From Pseudomonadota bacterium (GTDB lineage Bacteria > Pseudomonadota > Alphaproteobacteria > Acetobacterales > Acetobacteraceae), in contig JAJZES010000021.1 in the NCBI GenBank assembly GCA_021845985.1, positions 1-64,000 of the forward strand: 64,000 bases of DNA. Direction: 5' to 3'. The number at the start of each line of letters is the position of its first letter. The stretch's first letter is position 1. Position numbers and translations under genes: made by a program. This document shows positions 19,405-29,668 of this stretch, in pieces. The notes below the pieces were generated by a model. It was not told where the DNA came from. It ran no database searches and saw nothing but the letters and a program-made list of their open reading frames with translations.

Positions 19405-20214
19405 TCACTGGGCGGGCGCCGCCGGGGTCGGGCCGACCGTGCCGGTGCTGTCGATGCATTCCTGCACCATGCGCTGGCGCTGATAATCGGTGCTCAGCCC
19501 CTTGCTCGTGTCGCCGATCAGCCCGCTGGTGCCGAACGGCGCATCGCGCAGCGAGGTGGCGTAGGTGTCACTCTGGAACGTGCGCTGTGGGTCGCGCTCG
19601 TTCATCACTGAATCGACGCGCTGGCGACAGGCGGCGGCGGTGACGGCGTCGGCATGGTTGTTGGCCGGCGGCGCCGCGGCACAGCCGATCAGGCACAGCG
19701 CGATCAGCGCCAGCGTCGCCGGCACGGCGGCGGGGGCGAGGCGGCGGCGGAAGCCGGCTTCCTCGAAACGGCCGTCACTGGTCAGAAACTGCGTCGCCGC
19801 CTCCTGTATCAGCGCCGGCTGAAGCGCCGCGCCGTCCCGCCGCAATGCCACCAGATGCCCGGCCCAGGGCGCCCGCCCGAGCAGATCGACCAGCGCCAGC
19901 AGCCGCATACACACCGACAGGCCATAGCGGTTGCCGATGCCGACGGTGCGATCGACGGCGCCGGCCCAGCAACTCGCGTCCGCATCGGCGAGCGCCAGAT
20001 CGGTGCAGGTGCCGTCGTCGCGGCGGAAGCGGAAAAAGCGCGCCGCCCCCCAGCGTTCATCGAGGGCCGCGTCGCGCGCCGCCTCCCAGGCGGCGGCAAG
20101 GTCGCGCGGACGCACCGGTGGCAGCGCCTCGGGCGGCAGATCAACAAGATACAGCAGGGCCCCGTCGGGACGGGACTGCACCTGCACGGCACGCGCGGAC
20201 GGCTGGTCGGACAT
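19405..20214 (-). CDS. Hypothetical protein with an internal lipobox-like segment (possibly two genes)
   Basis: One open frame; internal VPATLALIALCLIGCAAAPP resembles a lipoprotein signal peptide about 150 aa into the ORF. Confidence 0.5.
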   Translation of the reverse strand: MSDQPSARAVQVQSRPDGALLYLVDLPPEALPPVRPRDLAAAWEAARDAALDERWGAARFFRFRRDDGTCTDLALADADASCWAGAVDRTVGIGNRYGLSVCMRLLALVDLLGRAPWAGHLVALRRDGAALQPALIQEAATQFLTSDGRFEEAGFRRRLAPAAVPATLALIALCLIGCAAAPPANNHADAVTAAACRQRVDSVMNERDPQRTFQSDTYATSLRDAPFGTSGLIGDTSKGLSTDYQRQRMVQECIDSTGTVGPTPAAPAQ

Positions 20215-20302
20215 CGCCCGAGCATGGACCAGAGCGGCCGGGCGCGCCACCCCGCCGCATCAGCAAGCGAAGTTTGCCCCCTCCCGCCGCACGCGCCGCC
20301 GG

Positions 20303-21886
20303 TCAGAACGTCAGCGCCGCCGCCTGCACCACCAGCGGCAGGGTGCGCACCATCGCCAGCACGTCCTCGGTCACCGCCTCATCGACCGACACCAGGCAGA
20401 TCGCATCGCCGCCCTGGGTGGCGCGGCCGAGATGGAAGGTGGCAATGTTGATGCCGGCGCCGGCCAGCGTGGCGCCGAAGCGGCCGATGAACCCCGGCTT
20501 GTCGAGGTTGGTGACATACAGCATGTGGCGGGCGAAATCGGCCTCCACCTTGATGCCCTTGATCTCGACGATGCGCGGCCGGCTGCCGGCGAACAGCGTG
20601 CCGGCGACGGCGCGCGACTGCGTTTCGGTGGCGACGGTGATGCGCACCAGGGTCTGATATTCGCTCGGCCGGTCGTGCACCGTCTCGGCCACGTCGATGC
20701 CGCGCTCGCGCGCCAGCAGCGGCGCGTTGACCATGTTCGCCCCGGCCATCATCGGCGCCAGCAGCCCGGCCAGCGCCGCCGCGGTCAGTGGACGCTGATT
20801 GAGCTGCGCCACCGCGCCCTCGTATTCGATGCTGACCGAGCGGATGACGCCCTCGCGCGCGCTGGTCAGTTGCCCGGCGAAGCTGCCGAGCAGGCGGCAC
20901 AACTCCATGTAGGGCTTGAGCCGCGGCGCGTCCTCGGCGGAGACCGAGGGCATGTTGATGGCGTTGGCGACGGCGCCGGTGAGCAGGAAGTCGCTCATCT
21001 GCTCGGCCACCTGCAGCGCCACGTTCTCCTGCGCCTCGGCGGTGGCGGCGCCGAGATGCGGGGTGCAGATGACGTTCTCCAGTGCAAACAGCGGGCTGTC
21101 GGTCGCCGGCTCGGTTTCGAACACATCGAGTGCGGCACCCGCGACATGGCCCGAGCGCAGCGCCTCGGCCAGCGCCGTCTCGTCGATCAGCCCGCCGCGC
21201 GCGCAGTTGATGATGCGCACGCCGCGCCGCGTGCGCCCGATCGCCTCGCGCGACAGGATGTTGCGCGTCGCCTCGGTCAGCGGCGCGTGCAGGGTGATGA
21301 CATCGGCGCGCGCCAGCAGGTCGTCGAGGTCCACCTTCTCGACGCCGAGGTCGAGCGCGCGCTGCTCGGTCAGATACGGGTCGAAGGCGACGACGCGCAT
21401 ATGCAGCCCCTGCGCGCGGTTGGCGACGATCGAGCCGATATTGCCGCAGCCGATCAGCCCGAGCACCTTGCCGGACAGTTCGACGCCCATGAAGCGGCTC
21501 TTCTCCCACTTGCCGGCGCGGGTCGAGGCGCTGGCCTCGGGGATCTGCCGGGCCAGGGCGAACATCATGGCGATGGCGTGTTCGGCGGTGGTGATGGCGT
21601 TGCCATAGGGCGTGTTCATCACCACCACGCCGCGCGCCGTCGCCGCTTTGACATCGACATTATCGACGCCGATGCCGGCGCGGCCGACGACTTTGAGGTT
21701 CGGTGCGGCGTCGAGCAGTTCCTTCGTCACCTTGGTCGCCGAGCGGATCGCCAGCCCGTCATAGTCGCCGATGATGCCGCGCAGTTCGGCCGGGGTCAGC
21801 CCGGTCTTGACGTCGGTCGCGATGCCGCGGGCGCGAAAAATGTCGATCGCTGCCGGGGACAGCTTGTCGCTGATGAGGACTTTCAT
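20303..21886 (-). CDS. serA: D-3-phosphoglycerate dehydrogenase
   Basis: VLISDKLSPAAIDIF, GRAGIGVDNVDV, GLIGCGNIGSIVA, NCARGGLIDE, HLGAATAEAQENVA, C-terminal ACT-like domain. Confidence 0.95.
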   Translation of the reverse strand: MKVLISDKLSPAAIDIFRARGIATDVKTGLTPAELRGIIGDYDGLAIRSATKVTKELLDAAPNLKVVGRAGIGVDNVDVKAATARGVVVMNTPYGNAITTAEHAIAMMFALARQIPEASASTRAGKWEKSRFMGVELSGKVLGLIGCGNIGSIVANRAQGLHMRVVAFDPYLTEQRALDLGVEKVDLDDLLARADVITLHAPLTEATRNILSREAIGRTRRGVRIINCARGGLIDETALAEALRSGHVAGAALDVFETEPATDSPLFALENVICTPHLGAATAEAQENVALQVAEQMSDFLLTGAVANAINMPSVSAEDAPRLKPYMELCRLLGSFAGQLTSAREGVIRSVSIEYEGAVAQLNQRPLTAAALAGLLAPMMAGANMVNAPLLARERGIDVAETVHDRPSEYQTLVRITVATETQSRAVAGTLFAGSRPRIVEIKGIKVEADFARHMLYVTNLDKPGFIGRFGATLAGAGINIATFHLGRATQGGDAICLVSVDEAVTEDVLAMVRTLPLVVQAAALTF

Positions 21887-21930
21887 TGGGGTATCCTGAA
21901 CGATCGGAAGTGCGGAGGGCGCGCGAAGCT

Positions 21931-23109
21931 TCAGGCGGCGGGCGCGTCGGCCGGGGTCACCTGGGCATAGGCCCAGTCGAGCCAAGGCAGCAGCGCGGCG
22001 ATGTCGTCGGCCTCCACCGTGGCGCCGCCCCAGATGCGCAGACCCGCCGGGGCGTCGCGGTGTCCGGCGATGTCGAGGGCGGCGCCCTCTTTCTCCAGCA
22101 GTGCGGCAAACCGCTTCACCGTCTCCTGCTGCGCCTCGGCATCGAGCGCGGTGAACCATGCCGCCGTCAGCTTGAGGCAGATCGAGGTGCAGGAGCGGGT
22201 GGCGACGTCCTCGGCGAGGAAGTCGATCCAGCCGCGTCCGGCCACCCAGTCGGCGATCAGCGCCAGATTCGCCTGCGAGCGCGCGATCAGCGCCGGCAGC
22301 CCGCCGATGCTCTCGGCCCAGCGCAGGCCGTCCAGCGCATCCTCGACCGCCAGCAGCGACGGCGTGTTGATCGTCTCGCCCTTGAACACGCCTTCGGCCA
22401 GCTTGCCGCCCGAGGTCAGGCGGAACACTTTCGGCAGCGGCCATGCCGGCTTGTAGGTCAGCAGCCGCTCCACCGCGCGCGGCGACAGCGCCAGCATGCC
22501 GTGCGCCGCCTCGCCGCCCAGCACTTTCTGCCAGGACCAGGTGACGACATCGAGTTTCGGCCACGGCAGCGCCATCGCGAACGCCGCCGAGGTGGCGTCG
22601 CAGATCACCAGACCCTGGCGGTCATCGGCGATGAAATCGGCATGCGGCATGCGCACGCCGCTGGTCGTGCCGTTCCAGGCGAGCACCAGGTCGTGCGCCG
22701 GATCGACCGCGCCGAGGTCGGGCAGCCGGCCATAGGGCGCGGCCAGCACGCGCGCCCCGGGCAGCTTCAACTGCTTGACCACGTCGGTCGCCCAGGCTTC
22801 GGAGAAGCTCTCGAAGGCGAGCAGATCGACCGGCCGGGCGCCGAGCAGCGACCACAGCGCCATTTCGACCGCGCCGGTGTCCGATCCCGGCACGATGCCG
22901 AGCCGCCAGTCGGCGGGGATGCCGAGCACGGCGCGCGACCGCGCAATCACCTCGGCCAATCGTGCTTTCGGCTCGCGGGCGCGGTGGCTGCGCCCGAGCA
23001 CGGCGCCGCCGAGGCTGGCGAGCGACCAGCCGGGACGTTTGGCGCAGGGGCCGGAGGAAAAACGGGGATTGGCCGGACGCAGTTCCGGCTTGACGGCGGC
23101 GAGTGCCAT
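21931..23109 (-). CDS. serC: Phosphoserine transaminase
   Basis: [57 protein letters not shown]; adjacent to serA. Confidence 0.93.
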   Translation of the reverse strand: MALAAVKPELRPANPRFSSGPCAKRPGWSLASLGGAVLGRSHRAREPKARLAEVIARSRAVLGIPADWRLGIVPGSDTGAVEMALWSLLGARPVDLLAFESFSEAWATDVVKQLKLPGARVLAAPYGRLPDLGAVDPAHDLVLAWNGTTSGVRMPHADFIADDRQGLVICDATSAAFAMALPWPKLDVVTWSWQKVLGGEAAHGMLALSPRAVERLLTYKPAWPLPKVFRLTSGGKLAEGVFKGETINTPSLLAVEDALDGLRWAESIGGLPALIARSQANLALIADWVAGRGWIDFLAEDVATRSCTSICLKLTAAWFTALDAEAQQETVKRFAALLEKEGAALDIAGHRDAPAGLRIWGGATVEADDIAALLPWLDWAYAQVTPADAPAA

Positions 23110-23205
23110 TGCGGCTCTCCCTTCCAGAAGAGAAGCGCCCCGGTGGGGGGGCGTGACCCGCCGCGGCTTGTGCGCCAGACGCGGCGCAAATGCAATGGCC
23201 GGCGG
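23110..23205 (-). ncRNA. Candidate serC-motif leader RNA (5' UTR of serC)
   Basis: Reverse strand upstream of serC: gcgccgcgtctggcgc hairpin, a cgccccccc...ggggcg hairpin and a tctctt...aagggaga hairpin at the RBS. The serC RNA motif is known upstream of serC in alphaproteobacteria; covariance match not tested. Confidence 0.4.
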
Positions 23206-23293
23206 CGCGGTGATTGTGCGGCGCCGCCTTGCCCGTCTCCGGCGCCGGCCCTACCCTCCGCCGCCCGTCTGCGCGGGGGGAGGGACTGGCCAC

Positions 23294-24472
23294 ATGATCT
23301 CGCTCGACACCGCGCTGCATCCCGCCCTGCCGGACGATGCCGCCACCGCCGCGCTGGCCGGCCGGGTGTGGCGGCCGGACTGCGGCGGCCCCGCCGTGGT
23401 GGCCCTGCGCGACGGGCAGGTGATCGACATTTCCGCCGATTTTGCGACGATGCGCGACCTGTGCGCCGCCGCCGATCCGGCCGCCGCGCTGCGCGCCGCC
23501 GCGGGCGAGACGCTGGGCGGCTTCGACGCTATCCTCGCCAACACGCCGCCCGAGCGGCGCGACCCGGCGCGCCCCTGGCTGCTGGCGCCGTGCGATCTTC
23601 AAGCGATCAAGGCCTGCGGCGTCACTTTCCCGGTGTCGATGCTGGAGCGGGTGATCGAGGAGCGGGCGCGCGGCGACCTTGCCGCCGCCGCCACGATCCG
23701 CGATCAGGTGCATGCTTTGGTCGGCGACGATCTCGCCCGCTTGGCGCCCGGCTCGCCGGCGGCGATGGCGCTCAAACAGGTGCTGATCGACCAGGGCGCC
23801 TGGAGCCAGTATCTCGAAGTCGGCATCGGCCCGGATGCCGAGATCTTCACCAAGGCGCAGCCGATGAGCGCCGTCGGCAGCGGCATGGACGCGGGCGTCC
23901 ACCCGATCTCGACCTGGAACAATCCCGAGCCGGAAGTGGTGCTCGCCATCGCCCCCGATGGCCGCATCGTCGGCGCCACCCTCGGCAACGATGTCAATCT
24001 GCGCGATGTCGAGGGGCGGTCGGCGCTGCTGCTGTCCAAGGCCAAGGACAACCAGGCCTCGACCGCGATCGGCCCGCTCCTGCGCTTGTTCGATGCCGGC
24101 TTCACGCTCGACGATGTGCGCCGCATGGTGGTGACGCTGAGCGTCGTCGGCGAGGATGGATTCCGCCTCGATGGCCATTCGTCGATGACCCAAATCGCCC
24201 GCGACCCGGCCGATCTGGCGCGCCAGTTGCTCAACCCGCACCATGCCTACCCGGACGGCGCGATGCTCTATCTCGGCACCATGTTCGCCCCGGTCGAGGA
24301 CCGCGATGCGCCGGGCAAAGGGTTTACCCACAAGAGCGGCGACATCGTCAGCATCGCCGCGCCGCAGCTCGGCCGGCTGGTCAACCGCATCCGCCCGACC
24401 GACCAGTGCGAACGCTGGACCTTCGGCAGCGCCGCGCTGATGCGCAATCTTGCCGCGCGCAAGCTCATCTGA
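23294..24472 (+). CDS. Fumarylacetoacetate hydrolase family protein
   Basis: ACGVTFPVSMLERVIEER, EPEVVLAIAPDGRIVGATLGNDVNLRDVEGRSALLLSKAKD, GDIVSIAAPQLGRLVN. Confidence 0.87.
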   Translation: MISLDTALHPALPDDAATAALAGRVWRPDCGGPAVVALRDGQVIDISADFATMRDLCAAADPAAALRAAAGETLGGFDAILANTPPERRDPARPWLLAPCDLQAIKACGVTFPVSMLERVIEERARGDLAAAATIRDQVHALVGDDLARLAPGSPAAMALKQVLIDQGAWSQYLEVGIGPDAEIFTKAQPMSAVGSGMDAGVHPISTWNNPEPEVVLAIAPDGRIVGATLGNDVNLRDVEGRSALLLSKAKDNQASTAIGPLLRLFDAGFTLDDVRRMVVTLSVVGEDGFRLDGHSSMTQIARDPADLARQLLNPHHAYPDGAMLYLGTMFAPVEDRDAPGKGFTHKSGDIVSIAAPQLGRLVNRIRPTDQCERWTFGSAALMRNLAARKLI

Positions 24473-24506
24473 TCCGGGTGCAGCGGCAATCCGAGCGTAA
24501 CACCCC

Positions 24507-26930
24507 ATGACCGCCGGCCGCGACGAGATGGTCGATGGCGGCGGCGGGCTGCGTCCGCACTGGCGGCGCGTGCTCGGCGCCTTTGCCTCGCTGGCCGGTG
24601 AATTGCCCGAGCGTGCCGCCCGGCTCGACCGCGCCGCCGCCGAGGAAGGCATCGCCTCCATCCTGCCCGGCACCGAGCGCGCCCCGGCATGGCGGCTCGA
24701 CCCGGTGCCGCTGCCGCTGCCGGCGGAGGAGTTTGCCGCGCTCGAATCCGGTCTGGCCCAGCGCGCCCGGCTGATCGAGGCGGTGCTGGCCGATCTCTAC
24801 GGTCCGCAACGCCTGCTCGCCGAGGGCCATCTGCCGCCGGCGCTCGCCTTCGCCAATCCCGGCTTCCTGCGCCCGTGCCGCGATCTGGTGCCGGAGGGGG
24901 CGCGGCTGCATCTGTATGCCGCCGACCTGCTGCGCGCGCCGGACGGGCGCTGGACGGTGCTCGCCGACCGCACCGACGCCGCCTCCGGCCTCGGCCTCGC
25001 CGCCGAGAACCGCCGTCTGCTCGCCCGCGTGCTGCCCGAGGCGTTCCGCCCGGTGCAGGTGCGCCCGCTCAGCCCGTTTTTCGACCTGTGGCAGGACAGT
25101 CTCCAGCGCCTCGCGCCGCCCGGCAGCGCCAATCCGGCGGTGGCCCTGCTGACCCAGGGGGTCGCCCATCCGCACTGGTTCGAGCACCTGCTGCTGGCGC
25201 GCGATCTCGGCGCGGCGCTGGTCGAGCCGGCCGACCTGACGGTGCGCAACGGCGCCCTGTTCCTCAAGACGCTGCAGGGCCTGCAACCGATCGACGTGCT
25301 GCTGCGCCGCGGCGCGGGGCGATTGATCGACCCGCTGGAACTGGACGGGGCGACGCGCGCCGGGGTGGTCGGGCTGCTCGATGCGGCGCGCGCCGGGGCG
25401 GTGCGGATTGTCAATCACCCCGGCACCGCCGCCGTCGAGGTGCCGGGCTTTGCCGCGCTGCTGCCGGGGCTGGCCTGGCATGTCCTGGGCGAGACCCTGG
25501 CGCTGCCCTCTGTCGAGACCTTGTGGCTTGGCGATCCGGCGCAGGCGGCGCGGCGCACCGCGGCGCATGTGCTCTGCCGCGCGCTCGATGATGCGCCGAT
25601 GCCCGCCGCGCCCGACATCGCCGCCCGGCCATGGGAGTGGGCGGCGCGCGCCGAACCGCCGGCGTCGATGGCGCCGTGCCTGGAGGGCGACCATCTGATG
25701 CCGCGCGCGGTGGTGCTGCGATTGTTCCTGGTGCATGACGGGGAGCGTTGGCGGGCGATGCCGGGCGGGCTGGCGCGGGTGCTGGCGGCGGGCGCGGTGC
25801 TGGCCGGGCGGCTGCCGCCGGGCGGGGTGTGCAAGGATGTCTGGGTGTTGACCGAAGACGGCAGCGACATCGTCGGGCCGCCGCAGACGGTGGTGGCGCC
25901 GCTGGCGCTGCGCCGCACCACCGGGGCGTTGCCGAGCCGCGTCGCCGATACCCTGTTCTGGCTCGGCCGCAGCGTCGAGCGGCTGGACCGCGCGGCGCGG
26001 CTGGTGCGCGCCGCCGCCGCCCGCATCGTCGGTGGCGGCGAGATCTCGGCGCGCGAGGTGGCCGAACTGGAATGTCTCCTGCGCTGCCTTGTTGATGCCG
26101 GGGTGGTCCCGGCCGAGGCGGCGGTGGTCACCAGCCAGGCCGGGCTGGCGCAGACCCTGCTGCTTTCGGTGCGCGGCGGGCGCGAGCGTGGCGCCATCAC
26201 CCGGCTGTTTGCCGAGGTCGCCCGGCTGACCGAGGCGGCGCGCGATCGGCTGACCGGGGACATGTATGCCACCTTCACCGCGGCGCTGCGCCAAGCGCGC
26301 GAGGAAACCGAGGCGGCGGGGCGCAGCATCGACGCGCTGAGCCACGCGCTCGCCACGGTGCAGCGCCACGCCGCGACCGTCGCCGGCATGGCGGCGGAGA
26401 ACATGGTGCGCGGCGGCGGCTGGCTGTTTCTCGATCTCGGCCGGCGCATCGAGCGGGCACAGGCGATCACCGCCGAAGTGGCCGCGGCGCTCGACCAGAA
26501 GCCGCCGCGGATCGAGAACGGGCTGCGGCTGTTGCTCGAACTGTGCGACAGCGCCATCACCTACCGCAGCCGCTACCTGACGGTGATCCAGCCGGCGCCG
26601 GTGCTCGATCTGGTGCTCGCCGATCAGGGCAATCCGCGCGGCCTCGCCTTCCAGCTCGCCGCCATGCACACGCTGCTCGACGACCTCGCCGATGACAGTC
26701 CCGAGCAGCGACTCGCCGCCATCGCCGCCGGCCTGCTGGCCGAGGCCGAGGCGCTGGTCGCCGATGTGCTGGCGGCGCCGGATCAGGCCGCCGCCGCCGC
26801 CGCGCTGCCGCCGCGGCTGCGCGACATCGGCGGCGGGCTGGCGACGCTCTCCGATCGCATCACCCGGCGCTATTTCGCCCTGCTGCCGGCGGCGCAGTCG
26901 GTCGGCCGGGGCGGCGGCGACGGCAAATGA
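24507..26930 (+). CDS. Fused circularly permuted ATP-grasp (type 2) and alpha-E domain protein
   Basis: FANPGFLRPCRDLVPEGARLHLYAADLLRAPDGRWTVLADRTDAASGLGLAAENRR followed by LFWLGRSVERLDRAARLVRA...LLELCDSAITYRSRYL (alpha-E). Confidence 0.9.
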   Translation: MTAGRDEMVDGGGGLRPHWRRVLGAFASLAGELPERAARLDRAAAEEGIASILPGTERAPAWRLDPVPLPLPAEEFAALESGLAQRARLIEAVLADLYGPQRLLAEGHLPPALAFANPGFLRPCRDLVPEGARLHLYAADLLRAPDGRWTVLADRTDAASGLGLAAENRRLLARVLPEAFRPVQVRPLSPFFDLWQDSLQRLAPPGSANPAVALLTQGVAHPHWFEHLLLARDLGAALVEPADLTVRNGALFLKTLQGLQPIDVLLRRGAGRLIDPLELDGATRAGVVGLLDAARAGAVRIVNHPGTAAVEVPGFAALLPGLAWHVLGETLALPSVETLWLGDPAQAARRTAAHVLCRALDDAPMPAAPDIAARPWEWAARAEPPASMAPCLEGDHLMPRAVVLRLFLVHDGERWRAMPGGLARVLAAGAVLAGRLPPGGVCKDVWVLTEDGSDIVGPPQTVVAPLALRRTTGALPSRVADTLFWLGRSVERLDRAARLVRAAAARIVGGGEISAREVAELECLLRCLVDAGVVPAEAAVVTSQAGLAQTLLLSVRGGRERGAITRLFAEVARLTEAARDRLTGDMYATFTAALRQAREETEAAGRSIDALSHALATVQRHAATVAGMAAENMVRGGGWLFLDLGRRIERAQAITAEVAAALDQKPPRIENGLRLLLELCDSAITYRSRYLTVIQPAPVLDLVLADQGNPRGLAFQLAAMHTLLDDLADDSPEQRLAAIAAGLLAEAEALVADVLAAPDQAAAAAALPPRLRDIGGGLATLSDRITRRYFALLPAAQSVGRGGGDGK

Positions 26931-27790
26931 CCCGCTACCGGCTGCGCCACGTCACCACCTACCGCTACGCCGAGCCGGTCGATCTGGCCAGCCATTTGCT
27001 GCATCTGGCGCCGCGCGCGCTGCCGCATCAGCGTGTGCTGGCTGCCAGCATCACCGCCGATCCGGCGCCGGCGCGCACCGCATCGCGGCGGGATCATTTC
27101 GGCAACGCGGTAGGTTGGCTGTTCCTCGACCGTGCGCATGCACGCTTTGAGGTGACGCTGGCGGCGCATGTCGATGTGGCGTTTCCCGCCCCACCGCCGG
27201 TGGCCCGCACCCTGCCGTGGGAGCAGGTGGCGGCGGCGGCGGCGGTGACGGCGGAGGCCGCCGAGTTCCTGTTCGACAGCCCGTTTGCCGCCGTCGAGCC
27301 GGGTGCCGGGGCCTATGCCGCGGTCAGCTTCCCGCCCGGCCGGCCGGTGCTGGCCGGGCTGCTGGAGCTGACCGGGCGCATCCGCCGCGATTTCGCCTTC
27401 CGCCCCGGCGCCACCACGGTCGCCACCCCGGTTGCCCGCGTGCTGGCGCAGCGCGCCGGAGTCTGCCAGGATTTTTCCCATCTGATGATTTCCGCCCTGC
27501 GCGCCCTCGGCCTGCCGGCGCGCTACGTCTCCGGCTATCTGCGCACCAGGCCGCCGCCCGGACAGGTGGCGCGGCGCGGCGCCGACCAGAGCCATGCCTG
27601 GGTGGGAAGCTGGCTCGGCCCCGGGCTGGGCTGGGTCGATCTCGACCCGACCAACGACCTCGTCGTCGGCGAGGAACATGTGGTGCTCGGCTGGGGGCGG
27701 GATTTCGGCGATGTCAGCCCGGTGCGCGGCGTCATTCTCGGCGGCGGCGAGCACAGCGTGGCGGTGGCGGTCGATCTGGAGCCGGGCTAG
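26927..27790 (+). CDS. Transglutaminase-like family protein
   Basis: RAGVCQDFSHLMISALRALGLPARYVSGYL, HAWVGSWLGPGLGWVDLDPTND (Cys-His-Asp); ATGA overlap with upstream gene. Confidence 0.92.
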   Translation: MTRYRLRHVTTYRYAEPVDLASHLLHLAPRALPHQRVLAASITADPAPARTASRRDHFGNAVGWLFLDRAHARFEVTLAAHVDVAFPAPPPVARTLPWEQVAAAAAVTAEAAEFLFDSPFAAVEPGAGAYAAVSFPPGRPVLAGLLELTGRIRRDFAFRPGATTVATPVARVLAQRAGVCQDFSHLMISALRALGLPARYVSGYLRTRPPPGQVARRGADQSHAWVGSWLGPGLGWVDLDPTNDLVVGEEHVVLGWGRDFGDVSPVRGVILGGGEHSVAVAVDLEPG

Positions 27791-27799
27791 GCTCGCCGC

Positions 27800-28720
<921 letters not shown>

Positions 28721-28721
28721 G

Positions 28722-29651
28722 GTGGCGACGACGGCGGCGGTTCTGGTCATTGGCGACGTGATGACGGATGTGATCGTGCGCCCGCACGGCCCGCCGGTGC
28801 ATGGCAGCGACCGCGCCGCGACCATCCGCCTGGCACCCGGCGGCTCGGCCGCCAATCAGGCGGCGTGGCTGGCGGCGCTCGGCGTTGCGGTGGGGCTGGT
28901 CGCCCGCGTCGGCGCCGCCGACCATGCGCAGCAGTCGGCGGCGCTGGCGGCGCAGGGGATCATGCCGCTGCTCGCCGCCGACCCCGAGCTGCCGACCGGC
29001 GTGCTGGTGGCGCTGATCGACGCCAGCGGCGAGCGCAGTTTTCTCACCGACCGCGGCGCCAATGCGGCGCTCTGCCGCGCCGACCTGCCGGACGCGGCGC
29101 GCGACCGGGCGGCGCTGCTGCATGTCTCCGGCTACGCCCTGTTTGCCCCCGGCGCGCGTGCCGCGGTGGGCGATTTCGTCGCCGGGCGGGGGTGGACGGT
29201 GGATGCGTCCTCCGCCGGCTTTCTCGCCGAGGCCGGGGCGGCGCGGTTCCTCGCCTGGACCGCGGGCGCCGATACGCTGTTCGCCAATGCCGACGAGGCG
29301 GCGCTGCTGGCCGGCAGCGACGATCCGGCGGTGCAGCTCGCCCGGCTGGCGGCGCAGTATCGCTGCGTGGTGGTCAAGCGCGGCGCGGCCGGGGCAATGG
29401 CGGTGGCTGCCGGGGGCGCGCCCTGCGTGGTGCCGGCGCCGGTGGTCGCGGTGCGCGACACCACCGGGGCGGGGGACGCGTTCCTGGCCGGGTTTCTGGC
29501 GGCAAGGCTGGCCGGGGCCGATCTGGCGGGATGCGTGGCCGCAGGCGTGGTGCAGGGCGGCCGGGCGGCGGCATTGGACGGTGGGCGACCGCCGGCGGTC
29601 CGGCCTGGTCAAGGCCAATGTGGGGTCGAGGCGCGACACCTCGACCTATGA
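28722..29651 (+). CDS. psuK: PfkB-family carbohydrate kinase, probable pseudouridine kinase
   Basis: GGSAANQAAWLAALG and DTTGAGDAFLAGFLAARL (PfkB signatures), immediately after psuG; GTG start. Confidence 0.8.
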   Translation: MATTAAVLVIGDVMTDVIVRPHGPPVHGSDRAATIRLAPGGSAANQAAWLAALGVAVGLVARVGAADHAQQSAALAAQGIMPLLAADPELPTGVLVALIDASGERSFLTDRGANAALCRADLPDAARDRAALLHVSGYALFAPGARAAVGDFVAGRGWTVDASSAGFLAEAGAARFLAWTAGADTLFANADEAALLAGSDDPAVQLARLAAQYRCVVVKRGAAGAMAVAAGGAPCVVPAPVVAVRDTTGAGDAFLAGFLAARLAGADLAGCVAAGVVQGGRAAALDGGRPPAVRPGQGQCGVEARHLDL

Positions 29652-29668
29652 CATCGTGGGCGCGGCGC

